Source of the DNA: Salinivibrio costicola subsp. costicola ATCC 33508 = LMG 11651
GTDB taxonomy: Bacteria; Pseudomonadota; Gammaproteobacteria; Enterobacterales; Vibrionaceae
DNA: 49,102 nucleotides
Direction: 5' to 3'
NCBI GenBank assembly: GCA_000565345.1
Contig: AQOF01000046.1
Location: 1,777 to 50,878, forward strand
The notes below the pieces were generated by a model that was not told where the DNA came from, did no database searches, and saw only the letters and a program-made list of their open reading frames with translations. This document shows positions 28,031 to 38,284 of the stretch, piece after piece. The number at the start of each line of letters is the position of its first letter. The first letter of the stretch is position 1. The translations under genes and the position numbers were made by a program.

Positions 28031-28833
28031 GCGTTTAACCTCTGTTGTAACACCCGAGTCAGGGAATGTGTGTTAAATGGTGTGTCGTTGATTGCCGTGA
28101 CCGGCACCACTTTCATTAAGGTGTTGCAGATAAAGACTTCATCGGCCTGGTAAAGCGCCGTCTCATCGATGCTCACCGTATGGCATTGAACATCCCCGAC
28201 GCCCTCTAGCACAGCCATCACTTTATCGCGCATCAATCCAGCCACACCGGCATACTGTAACGCCGGCGTATAAACCACTGGGCCACTACGCCAAAAAATA
28301 TTCGCAGCTGAGGTTTCCACTACATGGCCAAACATATCGCTTACCACCAGGTCATCGGCTGTGGTGTCGGCGAGTGCCTGTTTGAGTAACACTTGCTCGA
28401 GCCGATTTAAGTGCTTTAACCCCGCCAACGGTGAGACGCCCAATTGAATGGGCGTGGTTGCCAGCGAGATCCCCTGTTGCTGCCATTGGTGGTAATGGGA
28501 GGGAAAAGGATGCAGACTAACGATAACCGTCGGTGCCGTGCACCCTTGGGGGCTATAGCCACGCCCACCTTGACCACGAGTGATGATCACTTTCAGAACC
28601 TGCTCACCTTGAGCCTGTTGACAGGCCAAATCAAGGGTGTGCGCTAATAGGACCCAATCAACGTCTGCAATGGCTAAACGCTGACAGGTATCCTGGAGGC
28701 GAAGAAGATGTGCATCGCGATCGAGCAACACCTTGGAATACACATGACCTGTGGTAAAACAACCATCACCAAATTGTAAGCCCCGATCGGACACCGCTAT
28801 CTCGGTGCTAAGCTGTCCATTAACCCAGTGCAT
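28024..28833 (-). CDS. pabC: Aminodeoxychorismate lyase
   Basis: The 269-residue fold-type IV PLP enzyme makes 4-aminobenzoate for folate. MHWVNGQ...SDRGLQFGDGCFTTGHV is the normal N-terminus, LAGLKHLNRLEQVLLKQ contains the PLP Lys, and VSDMFGHVVETSAANIFWR binds the cofactor. I start at the ATG at 28833 with AAGGA upstream; an in-frame extension of 23 residues has no homology. Its end overlaps mltG. A terminator separates it from fabF, so read-through or an own promoter must feed it. Confidence 0.9.
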   Translation of the reverse strand: MHWVNGQLSTEIAVSDRGLQFGDGCFTTGHVYSKVLLDRDAHLLRLQDTCQRLAIADVDWVLLAHTLDLACQQAQGEQVLKVIITRGQGGRGYSPQGCTAPTVIVSLHPFPSHYHQWQQQGISLATTPIQLGVSPLAGLKHLNRLEQVLLKQALADTTADDLVVSDMFGHVVETSAANIFWRSGPVVYTPALQYAGVAGLMRDKVMAVLEGVGDVQCHTVSIDETALYQADEVFICNTLMKVVPVTAINDTPFNTHSLTRVLQQRLNAC

Positions 28834-28854
28834 GATTCCTTGCCTCCTCACCAA

Positions 28855-28886
28855 TAAAAACGGCCCGACAAATCGGACCGTTATTA
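28855..28886 (-). terminator. Terminator between fabF and pabC
   Basis: On the minus strand AACGGTCCGA and TCGGGCCGTT pair over ten positions with one wobble and are followed by TTTTT. It would end or attenuate the fab transcript. Confidence 0.7.
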
Positions 28887-28941
28887 TATCAAAATCTCTC
28901 AATCAAAATCTCTCATCACGCAGCGCTCACTGCGCGTGTCA

Positions 28942-30179
28942 TTAGATTTTTTTGAAGATCAAAGAGCCGTTGGTGCCACCAAAGCCGAATGAGTTACACA
29001 GCGCGTAATCCATTTTTACATCGCGCGCATGATGTGGCACATAATCGAGATCGCACCCTTCATCAGCATTATCAAGGTTAATCGTCGGCGGTACAATTTG
29101 GTCAATCAATGACATCGCGGTAATGATCGACTCCACCGAGCCTGCCGCGCCAAGAAGGTGTCCTGTCATTGATTTGGTCGAAGACACCAAAACGCTATCC
29201 GCGGCTGCCCCCATCGCACGGCGCACGGCCTTACTCTCGGCGACATCACCCGCCGGGGTTGAGGTGCATGGGCATTGATGTAGCCGATTTGCTCAGGCGT
29301 GATGCCTGCATCACGAATGGCAGCTTCCATCGCAAGTGCAGCGCCAGAGCCGTCTTCACTGGGTGATGTCATATGATACGCATCTCCACTCATACCAAAG
29401 CCGACGAGCTCACAATAAATCGTCGCCCCGCGAGCTTTAGCGTGTTCATATTCTTCAAGCACCATCACACCGGCACCGTCGCCGAGGACAAAACCATCAC
29501 GATCTTTATCCCAAGGACGCGAGGCCGCTTGAGGATCATCGTTGCGAGTCGACAGTGCTTTCGCTGCAGCAAAACCACCGATACCCAGCTCTGTCGAGGC
29601 TTTTTCGGCGCCGCCTGCCACCATGGCATCGGCATCACCAAACGCAATCATACGCGCCGCATGGCCAATATTGTGTAGGCCGGTGGTACACGCGGTTGAA
29701 ATCGAGATATTTGGACCGCGCATGCCATAGTTAATCGACACGTGACCGGCGATCATATTGACGATGGTTGATGGCACAAAGAAAGGGCTAATTTTACGTG
29801 GACCCTTCTCCACAAATGCACGGTGGTTCTGTTCAATTAAACCAAGGCCACCAATGCCCGATCCGATCGCAACACCAATACGGTGTGCGTTGTGGTCGTC
29901 AACTTGCAGTCCGGAGTCTTTAATGGCTTGCACACTGGCCGCGATGCCGTATTGGATGAACAAGTCCATTTTTCGTGCATCTTTTTTCGACATGTAGTCT
30001 TCACAGTTGAAGTCTTTAACCATGCCGGCAAATTGAGTAGCAAAGGCGCTGGCATCAAAATGCTCAATGGCGGAGATACCGCTTTGCCCGGCTAGCAGAG
30101 CTTTCCATGAGGACTCAACTGAGTTACCGACGGGTGATAACATACCCATGCCAGTCACAACAACACGACGCTTAGACAC
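28942..30179 (-). CDS. fabF: Beta-ketoacyl-ACP synthase II (apparent frameshift near 29265)
   Basis: FabF elongates acyl chains by condensing acyl-ACP with malonyl-ACP. The N-terminus [20 protein letters not shown] and the active-site Cys164 in [12 protein letters not shown] are intact. The frame breaks at the first catalytic His motif: the read gives INAHAPQP, while one extra G near 29265 gives [24 protein letters not shown] and continues to [15 protein letters not shown] and [13 protein letters not shown]. The repaired length is about 412 residues, as in E. coli. The gene is separated from acpP by 92 bases. A real break here would abolish activity, so an undercalled GG is much more likely. 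Confidence 0.92.
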
Positions 30180-30271
30180 GATGATATTCTCCGGAGAATA
30201 TTAATTTGGATTGTAGAGTAGAGTAAAAAAAACACAGGCGGTCAAGGAGACCGCCTGGTAGGATTCTGAGA

Positions 30272-30508
30272 TTACGCTGAAGCGCCGACTACGTAGTCGA
30301 TAGCGGCCTGTACAGTCGTGATCTTTTCTGCTTCTTCATCTGGAATCTCTGTATCGAATTCCTCTTCAAGAGCCATTACCAGCTCAACGGTATCCAGAGA
30401 GTCCGCGCCCAAGTCGTCTACAAATGAAGCTTCGTTTTTCACTTCTGCTTCGTCGACACCTAGTTGCTCAATGATGATTTTCTTTACGCGTTCTTCGATG
30501 TTGCTCAT
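30272..30508 (-). CDS. acpP: Acyl carrier protein
   Basis: The 78-residue acidic carrier has the phosphopantetheine site Ser37 in [20 protein letters not shown]. It begins [20 protein letters not shown], almost identical to enterobacterial AcpP. It lies between fabG and fabF in the classical order. The 157-base gap to fabG likely contains an additional acpP promoter, as known in E. coli. Confidence 0.97.
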   Translation of the reverse strand: MSNIEERVKKIIIEQLGVDEAEVKNEASFVDDLGADSLDTVELVMALEEEFDTEIPDEEAEKITTVQAAIDYVVGASA

Positions 30509-30665
30509 ATTAATACTAGTCCTTACAAGATTCGCAGATGCGATATGTGCTGTAGTTTATTCATTAATGTGGAAGTTGCAAGACCTCCACGGCTGGTCAA
30601 ACCACGATTTGGGGACAAATCAATCGGAGTTTGACGTGTGTCATTCCAGATTGCAACGGTCTCGA

Positions 30666-31400
30666 TCAAATCATGTACATGCCGCCGTTAACGTGCAAGG
30701 TTTCGCCCGTCATGTATGCGGCATCGTCTGATGCTAAAAAAGCGACCGTCGCAGCAATCTCTTTAGGATCGCCTAAACGTCCCGCGGGCACTTGTGCCAA
30801 GGTTGCTGCACGCTGATCGTCACTGAGGGCCTTGGTCATATCGGTTTCGATAAACCCAGGCGCAACGGTGTTAACGGTAATGCCACGCGCAGCCACTTCA
30901 CGTGCCATGGATTTGGTAAAACCAATGACACCTGCTTTTGCCGCAGCATAGTTGGCTTGTCCCGCATTCCCCATCACACCGACGACAGAGCCGATATTGA
31001 TGATTCGGCCGCAGCGTTTTTTCATCATCGCACGCAAGACTGCCTTTGATAAACGGAAGATCGACGTCAAGTTGGTATCGATGATATCTTGCCATTCGTC
31101 GTCTTTCATACGCATCAATAGGTTATCACGAGTGATACCCGCGTTGTTAACCAGAATATCAACATCACCAAATTCTTTTTTGATCGTGGCTAAAACGTCC
31201 GCCACTGAATCCGATGATGTGACATTCAGGGCCAACCCTTTACCGTTTTCACCGAGGTAGTCGCTGATCGCTGCGGCACCGTTTTCACTGGTTGCCGTCC
31301 CGATCACTGTTGCACCGCGCTCAGCCAAAAGTTCTGCCGTTGCTCGGCCAATACCTCGGCTCGCACCTGTCACCAGTGCTACTTTTCCGTCTAGTTTCAT
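30666..31400 (-). CDS. fabG: 3-oxoacyl-ACP reductase FabG
   Basis: This 244-residue NADPH-dependent short-chain reductase has the Rossmann motif TGASRGIG (11-18), NNAG (85-88) and the catalytic Ser138, Tyr151 and Lys155 (NIGSVVGVMGNAGQANYAAAK). The C-terminal DDAAYMTGETLHVNGGMYM is typical. The frame is intact and of normal length. It follows fabD after 72 bases. Confidence 0.96.
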   Translation of the reverse strand: MKLDGKVALVTGASRGIGRATAELLAERGATVIGTATSENGAAAISDYLGENGKGLALNVTSSDSVADVLATIKKEFGDVDILVNNAGITRDNLLMRMKDDEWQDIIDTNLTSIFRLSKAVLRAMMKKRCGRIINIGSVVGVMGNAGQANYAAAKAGVIGFTKSMAREVAARGITVNTVAPGFIETDMTKALSDDQRAATLAQVPAGRLGDPKEIAATVAFLASDDAAYMTGETLHVNGGMYMI

Positions 31401-31472
31401 TCGGTTACCCTTTTAATTGATTCTGCCGACATCGGCCGGCAGTCACAGAATACTATGACCGCACAGTCACAC

Positions 31473-32398
31473 TTAGGCTGTTGCTGCCGCCAAGCTGGCG
31501 CTATCGTTAACAGCCGCACTGCTCAATGATTTGTTGATGCGTTTGGTCAATCCCGTTAGGACTTTACCTGGCCCAAACTCGAGCAGCTGCTCAACGTCTT
31601 CAGTCGCCATACGCTCAACGGTTTCCGTCCAGCGCACTGGACTATGCAACTGGCGCACCAGTGCTTCTTTAATGGCGGCTGGGTCCGTTGGTGTCGCTAC
31701 GTCGGCATTATTGATCACAGGAATGACAGGCACATTAAACGTGACAGATTCAAGTGCTTGCGCTAACTTTTCAGCAGCAGGTTTCATCAATGCACAGTGT
31801 GACGGCACGGATACCGGCAATGGTAGCGCCCGCTTAGCGCCCGCTTCTTTGCACAGTGTATTGGCGCGTTCAACCGCGTCTTTATTCCCAGCAATCACGA
31901 CTTGACCGGGCGAGTTGAAGTTAACCGGCGAAACAACCTGATCTTGAGCGGCTTGTTCGCACGCCGTTGCGATAGCGTCATTGTCGAGACCAATAATCGC
32001 TGACATCGCACCGACGCCTGCAGGGACCGCTTCTTGCATCAATTGGCCACGTAACTCGACAAGCTTGATGGCTTCTTTAAAGTCCAATACCCCTGCACAG
32101 ACCAAAGCTGAGTACTCACCCAGGCTATGACCCGCGAGTACCGAAGGCGTTGCACCACCTTGCGATTGCCAGACCCGCCAAATCGACACTGATGCCGCCA
32201 ACAAAGCAGGCTGAGTGCGGTGGGTTTCATTCAAATCTGCCTCAGGACCTTGTTGAACCAACGCCCACAGATCATAGCCAAGCACCTCAGAGGCCTCTGC
32301 AAACGTCTGCTGAACCACACCATATTGTTCAGCTAACTCACCGAGCATACCCACGGCTTGCGAGCTTGGCCCGGAAATACGATCGCTGTTTGAGTCAT
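31473..32398 (-). CDS. fabD: Malonyl-CoA:ACP transacylase (apparent frameshift near 32365)
   Basis: FabD loads malonyl groups onto ACP. From the ATG at 32398 (AGGAAACGAAT upstream) the frame reads MTQTAIVFPGQ and then breaks. One extra G near 32365 gives the family motif GQGSQAVGMLGELAEQYG and continues to the stop. Corrected length is 308 residues. The active-site Ser92 is in LAGHSLGEYSALV, His in VPSHCALM. A frame that starts further upstream gives an unrelated 50-residue N-terminus and is not credible. The gene is essential in relatives, which argues for a sequencing error. Confidence 0.92.
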
Positions 32399-32415
32399 AT
32401 TCGTTTCCTATTAGT

Positions 32416-33375
32416 TTAGAACCTGACCAGTGCAGAACCCCATGCAAAACCGCCACCAAATGCTTCAAGCAATACCGTTTGACCACGTTGAATGCGTCCA
32501 TCACGCACCGCTTCATCAAACGCAGTCGGTACAGAAGCCGCTGATGTGTTGCCATGACGGTCTAGGGTCAACACCACTTGATCCATCGACATCGCGAGTT
32601 TTTTCGCGGTCGCTTTAATAATTCGGTAGTTCGCCTGATGAGGAACTAACCAATCAATGTCTGATTTTTCGATTTGGTTCGCCTGAAGGGTTTCCGTGAC
32701 AATATTCGCCAGCTGCGTTACCGCCACTTTGAACACTTCATTGCCGGCCATATAGAGCCAGGCTTCATCCGATACATGGGATTGGCCCCGATCGGGATAC
32801 TTCAGTTTCAAAAGCTCACCAAATTTTCCATCCGCTTTTAAATGGGTGGACAAAATACCATCTTGCTCATCGGCCGAAAGCACGACGGCTCCCGCACCAT
32901 CGCCAAACAAAATAACGGTAGACCGATCCGCGGGATCGCAGGTGTGCGAGAGGCGATCGGCACCAATCACGAGGGCATGTTTTGCCAGCCCATTTTTAAC
33001 GTATTGATCGGCCACACTCAACGCATACACAAAACCAGAGCATGCAGCGGCAATATCAAACGCGGGACAACCTTGTATCCCCAACATCGCTTGCACATCA
33101 CAGGCAGCGGCTGGAAACGCACGTTCACCACTGGTCGTGGCAACAATAATGAGATCGATATCATGTTTGTCGATGGCGGCCATTTCAATCGCCTGTACGC
33201 CGGCTTGATAAGCCATTGAGGCAACGGTGTCTGTCGGTGCAGCAATGCGACGTTCTTTGATCCCCGTACGAGTCACAATCCACTCGTCACTGGTGTCTAC
33301 CATCTGTTCAAGGTCAGCATTGGTGCGAACCTGTTCAGGCAAATAGCTGCCTGTGCCCAAAATCTTACTATACAT
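32416..33375 (-). CDS. fabH: Beta-ketoacyl-ACP synthase III
   Basis: This 319-residue enzyme starts fatty acid synthesis from acetyl-CoA and malonyl-ACP. The triad is visible: Cys112 in [14 protein letters not shown], His in [12 protein letters not shown], Asn in [27 protein letters not shown] and [18 protein letters not shown] frame the fold. It lies 17 bases before fabD and 8 bases after plsX. Confidence 0.96.
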   Translation of the reverse strand: MYSKILGTGSYLPEQVRTNADLEQMVDTSDEWIVTRTGIKERRIAAPTDTVASMAYQAGVQAIEMAAIDKHDIDLIIVATTSGERAFPAAACDVQAMLGIQGCPAFDIAAACSGFVYALSVADQYVKNGLAKHALVIGADRLSHTCDPADRSTVILFGDGAGAVVLSADEQDGILSTHLKADGKFGELLKLKYPDRGQSHVSDEAWLYMAGNEVFKVAVTQLANIVTETLQANQIEKSDIDWLVPHQANYRIIKATAKKLAMSMDQVVLTLDRHGNTSAASVPTAFDEAVRDGRIQRGQTVLLEAFGGGFAWGSALVRF

Positions 33376-33383
33376 GAAGACTA

Positions 33384-34405
33384 CTAATGCCTCTCGAGAA
33401 GAACTGCCTCTAAACGGTCACTTATCTTAGTTGGGATTTGCCGTTCGACCTCGTGCACCGCTTCAAAAATAGCGTTTTCGTAAGCGGCGATATCTGCGCG
33501 TCCGTGGCTTTTTACAACGATGCTGCGCAATCCTAGCAAACTTGCGCCGTTGTACTGGTCGGGTTTCAGCTGTTGGAGTTGATTTAAAAGCTCAGAAAAT
33601 AGCCATTTCGCGATCCAGCGCTTGATAGGATGAGGATTAAGGTGCGCTTTCACCTTATCAGTGATCAAACGGGCGACGCCTTCGCTGGTTTTTAATGCGA
33701 CATTGCCAACAAAACCATCACAGACAATCACATCCGTTTCACCGGTGTAAATCTGGTCGCCTTCGACATAACCCGTGTAATGCACCGATGGGCTATGCAA
33801 AAGCAAGTCAGCACAACGACGCACCCAGTCATTCCCTTTGATCGCCTCTTCACCGATATTTAATAAGCCAACTCTTGGCGTACGGCCAAGCTCTGCTTCG
33901 GCTAACACCGCCCCATCACCGCAAACTGGAAGAGCGTATCCGCGTCACAGGCCACATTCGCCCCTAAATCAAGCAACCATTTACGTTGATGATTGGCTCC
34001 GGGCAGCGCAGTCACTAGCGCCGGTCGATCGATACCGGGTAATAACTTCAGAAGGTATTTGGACAACGCCATCAAAGCACCGGTATTGCCGGCACTGACA
34101 CACGCATCCGCCTCACCACTGGCGACGCTTTCAAGCGCGACACGCATGGAGGTATCGGCGCTACGTCGCAATGCGGTAGACGGGCGCATATCATTAGGGA
34201 TTACGTCCGGGGCATGGACGATGGATAGTCGGGGATGATGCTGGGCATTAAGTTGACGAAGCGACGCTTGGATGCGAGATTCATCGCCCACTAGCATCAC
34301 TTTTAGGTCCGCAAAACGTGACAATGCCTGCACGGAGGCAGGCACTGTGACTTGGGGACCAAAATCCCCGCCCATCGCATCGAGTGCAATGGTTAGCCTA
34401 GTCAA
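33384..34405 (-). CDS. plsX: Phosphate acyltransferase PlsX (apparent frameshift near 33912)
   Basis: PlsX converts acyl-ACP into acyl-phosphate for phospholipid synthesis. The N-terminal part [24 protein letters not shown] and [16 protein letters not shown] are typical, and the second frame gives [49 protein letters not shown]. The frames join as [17 protein letters not shown] if the run of four C at 33911-33914 is really five. Corrected length is about 340 residues. It follows rpmF after 9 bases. Confidence 0.92.
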
Positions 34406-34414
34406 GGATCAACC

Positions 34415-34585
34415 TTACTTGTTGATAACCTTGCGGCCACGGTAGAAACCGTCTGCAGTCACATTGTGACGCAGGTGAGTTTCACCGCTGGTTTTGTCTA
34501 CAGATACAGCTTGAGTACCCAGTGCATCGTGTGAACGACGCATACCACGCTTAGAACGGGTTTTACGGTTCTTTTGTACGGCCAT
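34415..34585 (-). CDS. rpmF: 50S ribosomal protein L32
   Basis: A 56-residue basic protein, [20 protein letters not shown]...[20 protein letters not shown], is a full match to L32 of gamma-proteobacteria, without the zinc Cys form. It lies 5 bases after yceD and 9 bases before plsX in the universal yceD-rpmF-plsX order. Confidence 0.97.
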   Translation of the reverse strand: MAVQKNRKTRSKRGMRRSHDALGTQAVSVDKTSGETHLRHNVTADGFYRGRKVINK

Positions 34586-34590
34586 TGACC

Positions 34591-35121
34591 CTACTCCTCG
34601 TTACTTTGCTTTAAGTTTTTTAGTGCGGCAAACGGATTTGGACGCTCATCAGCAAGTGGGATTTCCCCGAACACCATGTTGTCCGTACTGACTTTGCAGT
34701 CTGTATCTTCGTGCATGGCGACTTGTGGCAAGGCCACAATCAACTCGTCTTCGACCAATTGAATCAGATCAATCTCACCGTTTTCGTCGACTAATGCCGG
34801 CTCATAAGCATCCGGTAAATTGCCCACCTGGTCTTCATTGAAAACCGGGCTATAAACGAATTCAGTTTCATAGCGATACGAGAACGGCCCCCAACAACGT
34901 TGGCACTCAAGACTCACTGAAACGGCTGCTCGACCCGTTACAATTTTCAAGCCTTGGGCATCAATGTCGAATGAAAGCATGACCTCTGCATCACTATCGA
35001 TGCTTTGGGTTGCCTCACCGAGGCGCAACAATCGCGACTTGTCTACAATACCATCGTAGTCGAGTTGCTTTTGGGCGCAACGGAACGGATCAACCGTCAG
35101 CGGTAGCTTTACCTTCTGCAT
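34591..35121 (-). CDS. yceD: YceD/DUF177 family protein
   Basis: This 176-residue protein begins [24 protein letters not shown] and has the CQRC motif in [21 protein letters not shown], followed by acidic [21 protein letters not shown], all typical of YceD. The family accompanies rpmF and is linked to 23S rRNA accumulation; the detailed role is uncertain. It is the first gene of the operon; the promoter should lie in the 204 bases towards the divergent maf gene. Confidence 0.92.
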   Translation of the reverse strand: MQKVKLPLTVDPFRCAQKQLDYDGIVDKSRLLRLGEATQSIDSDAEVMLSFDIDAQGLKIVTGRAAVSVSLECQRCWGPFSYRYETEFVYSPVFNEDQVGNLPDAYEPALVDENGEIDLIQLVEDELIVALPQVAMHEDTDCKVSTDNMVFGEIPLADERPNPFAALKNLKQSNEE

Positions 35122-35325
35122 AGGGCGCGAATATTAGCCTCCAAATGCGCTGGAGTCAAAGAAAATGTTACCTACGCGTCGCTGTTTAGGCTCGATAGCC
35201 ACTCGGCCGGTTTGCCGACATCGCGCAAGTTATCTTTTCAGGTTAGACTGAGTGCGAACAATTAACAAAAATCGATCACGCGCGAGTCGTTTAGACACAC
35301 TGGCGCGCTTAAAAAAGGAACGGTC

Positions 35326-35919
35326 ATGCATACCACACAACCGCCAAAAATTGTGCTGGCATCAAGCTCCCCCTACCGCCAGGCCCTCTTAAAAAAGTTC
35401 GCCCTCCCCTTTTCGACTTTTTCACCTGCCATTGGCGAAAGTCGACTCGAGAACGAACGCGCCACTGACTTAGTGGAACGGCTCGCACTCGAAAAAGCGA
35501 TGGCCGGGATGCCGCTGTTCGATAACGCCATCATTATAGGCTCTGACCAAGTGTGTGTGATTGACGAGGAAGTCTTAGGCAAGCCGCATGAGCGAGACGT
35601 TGCTATTGAGCAGTTAAAGCGCGCCAGTGGCAAGAAAGTGACCTTTTACACGGGGCTGGCGGTGATTAATAGTGAAACCGGTGAGCATCAATCGGACGTT
35701 GAACCTTTTCATGTCGATTTCCGTGAGCTCACCGAGCAGGAGATTGTCCGCTACATCGATATCGAGCAACCGCTCGATTGCGCGGGGAGCTTTAAATGCG
35801 AAGGCTTAGGGATTGCCCTCTTTAACGCCATGCATGGCCGCGATCCCAATACATTAGTGGGGCTGCCACTGATTCGGCTACGCGAGATGTTAGAGAAAGA
35901 AAGGATTAGGGTTATCTAA
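35326..35919 (+). CDS. yceF: Maf-like nucleotide pyrophosphatase YceF
   Basis: This 197-residue protein matches the YceF subgroup of Maf proteins, which hydrolyse 7-methyl-GTP and act in nucleotide house-cleaning. LASSSPYRQALLKKF is the N-terminal phosphate-binding loop, IIGSDQVCVIDEEVLGKP holds the catalytic Asp, and DCAGSFKCEGLGIALF with GRDPNTLVGLPLI closes the fold. It is divergent from yceD, the usual arrangement. An AAGGAACGGTC ribosome site precedes the ATG. Confidence 0.92.
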   Translation: MHTTQPPKIVLASSSPYRQALLKKFALPFSTFSPAIGESRLENERATDLVERLALEKAMAGMPLFDNAIIIGSDQVCVIDEEVLGKPHERDVAIEQLKRASGKKVTFYTGLAVINSETGEHQSDVEPFHVDFRELTEQEIVRYIDIEQPLDCAGSFKCEGLGIALFNAMHGRDPNTLVGLPLIRLREMLEKERIRVI

Positions 35920-36033
35920 GTTGCAGCAATGGCGTGTATCGGGCAGATCTCGATACAACTTGCTTTCTAAAAAGGCAGAAAAATTTACCACAAGATCGCA
36001 TGCATGACGAAAAACCAAGCTAGTCAAGCTGGT

Positions 36034-36266
36034 TTATACGCCAGCATACTGTGCGTATAAAATGTCTGCAAAATCAAGCTCATTAATTTCGCCTATGACA
36101 AGATCTCGCACAGCGTCAGCGAGAAGTGAATTGTCATGCGTTAGTTCAAAGTCATTGAGCGATAGATACTCCAGTGCAACCGCTAAACCAGTACGCTTAT
36201 TGGCATCGGGAAGCGCGTGAGCTACAGCGATATGACACGTTCAAAGGGAAAGCTAATAATATCCAT
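36034..36266 (-). pseudogene. Doc-family toxin remnant with internal deletion
   Basis: The first codons from the ATG at 36266 read MDIISFPFERVI, the start of death-on-curing (Fic-fold) toxins of the chromosomal type. The frame then meets a TAG. Two bases out of frame, TCHIAVAHALPDANKRTGLAVALEYLSLNDFELTHDN and on to a TAA at 36034 is the C-terminal part, with the ALPDANKR form of the Fic motif. The stretch in between, about 150 bases by comparison with a normal length near 125 residues, is missing near 36225-36235. The ATG overlaps the antitoxin stop (TAATG). Loss of this size is a true deletion, unlike the one-base shifts elsewhere. Confidence 0.75.
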
Positions 36267-36436
36267 TACATATCAGCGAGCTTTTTAAAGGTATTAGAGT
36301 GTGTTCGTAAAGCCAGCTTGGTTTCTGACTTGACAATCTGGCGTCCTAAAACACCCGATAAATCAAGACTTTTCTTGGCTTTAATTTTTGGCCTCTGTAT
36401 TGCACCAACACCATAGGCCTCTACTTTTCTATTCAT
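36266..36436 (-). CDS. Putative antitoxin partner of the Doc remnant
   Basis: A 56-residue, basic, intact frame: MNRKVEAYGVGAIQRPKIKAKK, then SLDLSGVLGRQIVKSETK and a C-terminal TFKKLADM. It lies directly upstream of, and overlaps by one base, the Doc-like start, exactly the layout of an antitoxin-toxin pair. I do not see a clear Phd fold, so the assignment rests mainly on position and on recall of similar small proteins beside Doc genes in vibrios. Upstream AGGAAGTAAAAGGC gives a ribosome site. It would have no toxin left to neutralise here. Confidence 0.65.
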   Translation of the reverse strand: MNRKVEAYGVGAIQRPKIKAKKSLDLSGVLGRQIVKSETKLALRTHSNTFKKLADM

Positions 36437-36505
36437 GCCTTTTACTTCCTATACAATCTATTACTCAATAATCGCCGATAACATGGGGGACCGCAAGAAG
36501 CCGAT

Positions 36506-37249
36506 TTAAGATTTAGCGGTTGTAACCGGCGCGTGATCTATCAATGCGGTGAGGCTGTCCAATACAGCGACGGGACCAAAGGTCGTTAGGCTAGCGTGAT
36601 CTTCAACGCCCCAGGTAACAGCCAACCGTGCCATATCCGCATTCACGGCTAATTGCATGTCATGGCCCGTATCACCGATCATAATCGCTTTCTCGCGCGC
36701 GATACCCGTTTGCGCCAACACTTCGTCTAGCATTTGTGGGTCAGGTTTAGATGCCGTTTCATCCGCGCAACGCGTCGCAACAAATAAATCCTGCGTGCCT
36801 GTTTCTGCCATAGCTCGATCTAAGCCTGCTCGTGATTTTCCGGTCGCAACCGCTAATTGAAAGCCTTGTGCTTTTAATGCCACTAATGTGTCTTTGACGC
36901 CAGAAAAAAGCTGGCACGGTGTCGGATTGTCGTGGACAAATTGCTGACGATAATGCGCAATCCAGCTCGGATACCAAGCCGGATCAGCGTCGGGATAGAG
37001 CAATTGATAGCCCTTTTCCAAACTTAAACCGATCATGGCTTGCAAGCGTTCAGGCGGTAACACCGGCAACTGGCCGGTTAAACGTGCTGCCCTATCAAGG
37101 CTAGACACAATCCGTCCAATGGAATCCATCACCGTACCGTCCCAATCAAAAATCAGTAACGAATAAGAGGCAATGGCAGGATGCGGCTTTCTTATTGCCA
37201 TATTTGACGCCGCATCACAATCAACAGTGGTCGGTGGTTCAATGTGCAT
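36506..37249 (-). CDS. HAD-family phosphatase, phosphoglycolate phosphatase-like
   Basis: This 247-residue HAD subfamily IA hydrolase has motif I LLIFDWDGTVMDS (about residues 31-43), motif II VATGKS (Thr/Ser near 137), the motif III Lys in ETASKPDPQML, and motif IV MIGDTGHDMQLA. The substrate is a small phosphate ester, perhaps phosphoglycolate. The gene follows rluC by 84 bases, a conserved neighbour in vibrios. I use the ATG at 37249 with GAGGT 5 bases upstream; MAIRKPHPAI at residue 17 is an alternative start. Confidence 0.87.
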   Translation of the reverse strand: MHIEPPTTVDCDAASNMAIRKPHPAIASYSLLIFDWDGTVMDSIGRIVSSLDRAARLTGQLPVLPPERLQAMIGLSLEKGYQLLYPDADPAWYPSWIAHYRQQFVHDNPTPCQLFSGVKDTLVALKAQGFQLAVATGKSRAGLDRAMAETGTQDLFVATRCADETASKPDPQMLDEVLAQTGIAREKAIMIGDTGHDMQLAVNADMARLAVTWGVEDHASLTTFGPVAVLDSLTALIDHAPVTTAKS

Positions 37250-37333
37250 TTTTACCTCGTGTTCTCAACACTTACTGTTGCAAGACGCAGCGACAAAATA
37301 CTGCGTATTGACGATCTGGAAATACGGAAAAAA

Positions 37334-38284
37334 TTATGCGTTTTTCGCCCGTAGCCCTTCAAGGGCACGCTCAAGCTTGGGCTCCATCGGCGCGCTGAGC
37401 GTCATGGTGTCTTCATTCCCCGGATGCACAAAACGGATATTGGCAGCATGAAGGAACAAGCGATCCAGCCCGACTGACCGGGTGTATGCATCAAAACGCG
37501 GATCACCATAGCGATCATCCCATGCTAAAGGATGCCCGACATACTGCGCGTGTACCCGTATTTGATGCGTTCGTCCCGTCACAGGGCTAGCCTGCACCAA
37601 AGTGGCTTCAGCAAAGCTTTCAATCACTTTAAAACGCGTTTCAGACGGTTTCCCCTTAGGGTTGACACGCACAATGCTATTCACCTCATTTTTTAATAGC
37701 GGTGCGGTCACTTTGCGCTGTTTGGCTGGCCATTTGCCCATGACTAACGCGTAATACTCTTTTTGCACCGTCTTTTCTCGAAACTGCGCCTGTAAATGTC
37801 GCAGTGCCGAGCGTTTTTCCGCAATCAATAAAATCCCTGAGGTGTCACGGTCGATCCGATGAACCAGCTCTAAAAAACGCGCCTTAGGTCGCAATGCACG
37901 CATGGCCTCAATGGCACCGAATTGCAATCCACTGCCTCCGTGCACTGCGGTCCCCGATGGCTTATTAAGCACTAACAGATGATCGTCTTCGTGCAAAATA
38001 CAATGTTCAAGCGCCGCTACTTTGTCTAACTTGGTGCTGGGTGCGGCTTTTTCATCTTTGTCGGGAAGACGAATAGGTGGCACGCGCACCACATCTCCCG
38101 GTTGGAGTTTATATTCCGGTTTTATCCGTTTTTTGTTAACTCGCACTTCGCCTTTACGAAGCACGCGATAAATCATACTTTTCGGGACATTTTTCAGCTG
38201 ATTTCGCAAAAAATTGTCAATACGTTGGCCGGCGATATCATCATCGATGTCGATAAATCGCACTTGAGATTTTTGTTCTGTCAT
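37334..38284 (-). CDS. rluC: 23S rRNA pseudouridine synthase RluC
   Basis: This 316-residue enzyme makes pseudouridines 955, 2504 and 2580 in E. coli 23S rRNA. An S4 domain (residues 18-75, GQRIDNFLRNQLKNVPKSMIYRVLRKGEVRVNKKR) precedes the catalytic domain with the Asp in LVHRIDRDTSGILLIA and PVTGRTHQIRVHAQYVGHP. It is divergent from rne, as in E. coli. Confidence 0.94.
   Translation of the reverse strand: MTEQKSQVRFIDIDDDIAGQRIDNFLRNQLKNVPKSMIYRVLRKGEVRVNKKRIKPEYKLQPGDVVRVPPIRLPDKDEKAAPSTKLDKVAALEHCILHEDDHLLVLNKPSGTAVHGGSGLQFGAIEAMRALRPKARFLELVHRIDRDTSGILLIAEKRSALRHLQAQFREKTVQKEYYALVMGKWPAKQRKVTAPLLKNEVNSIVRVNPKGKPSETRFKVIESFAEATLVQASPVTGRTHQIRVHAQYVGHPLAWDDRYGDPRFDAYTRSVGLDRLFLHAANIRFVHPGNEDTMTLSAPMEPKLERALEGLRAKNA

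Noticed and set aside
32399-32555. N-terminal extension of FabD from an upstream start
   Set aside because: The extension lies in fabH coding sequence in another frame and has no FabD similarity; the true start is the ATG at 32398 followed by a one-base shift.
36174-36416. Plus-strand 80-residue frame over the toxin-antitoxin remnant
   Set aside because: It is the antisense of a better-supported antitoxin frame with a ribosome site and overlapping TAATG junction.
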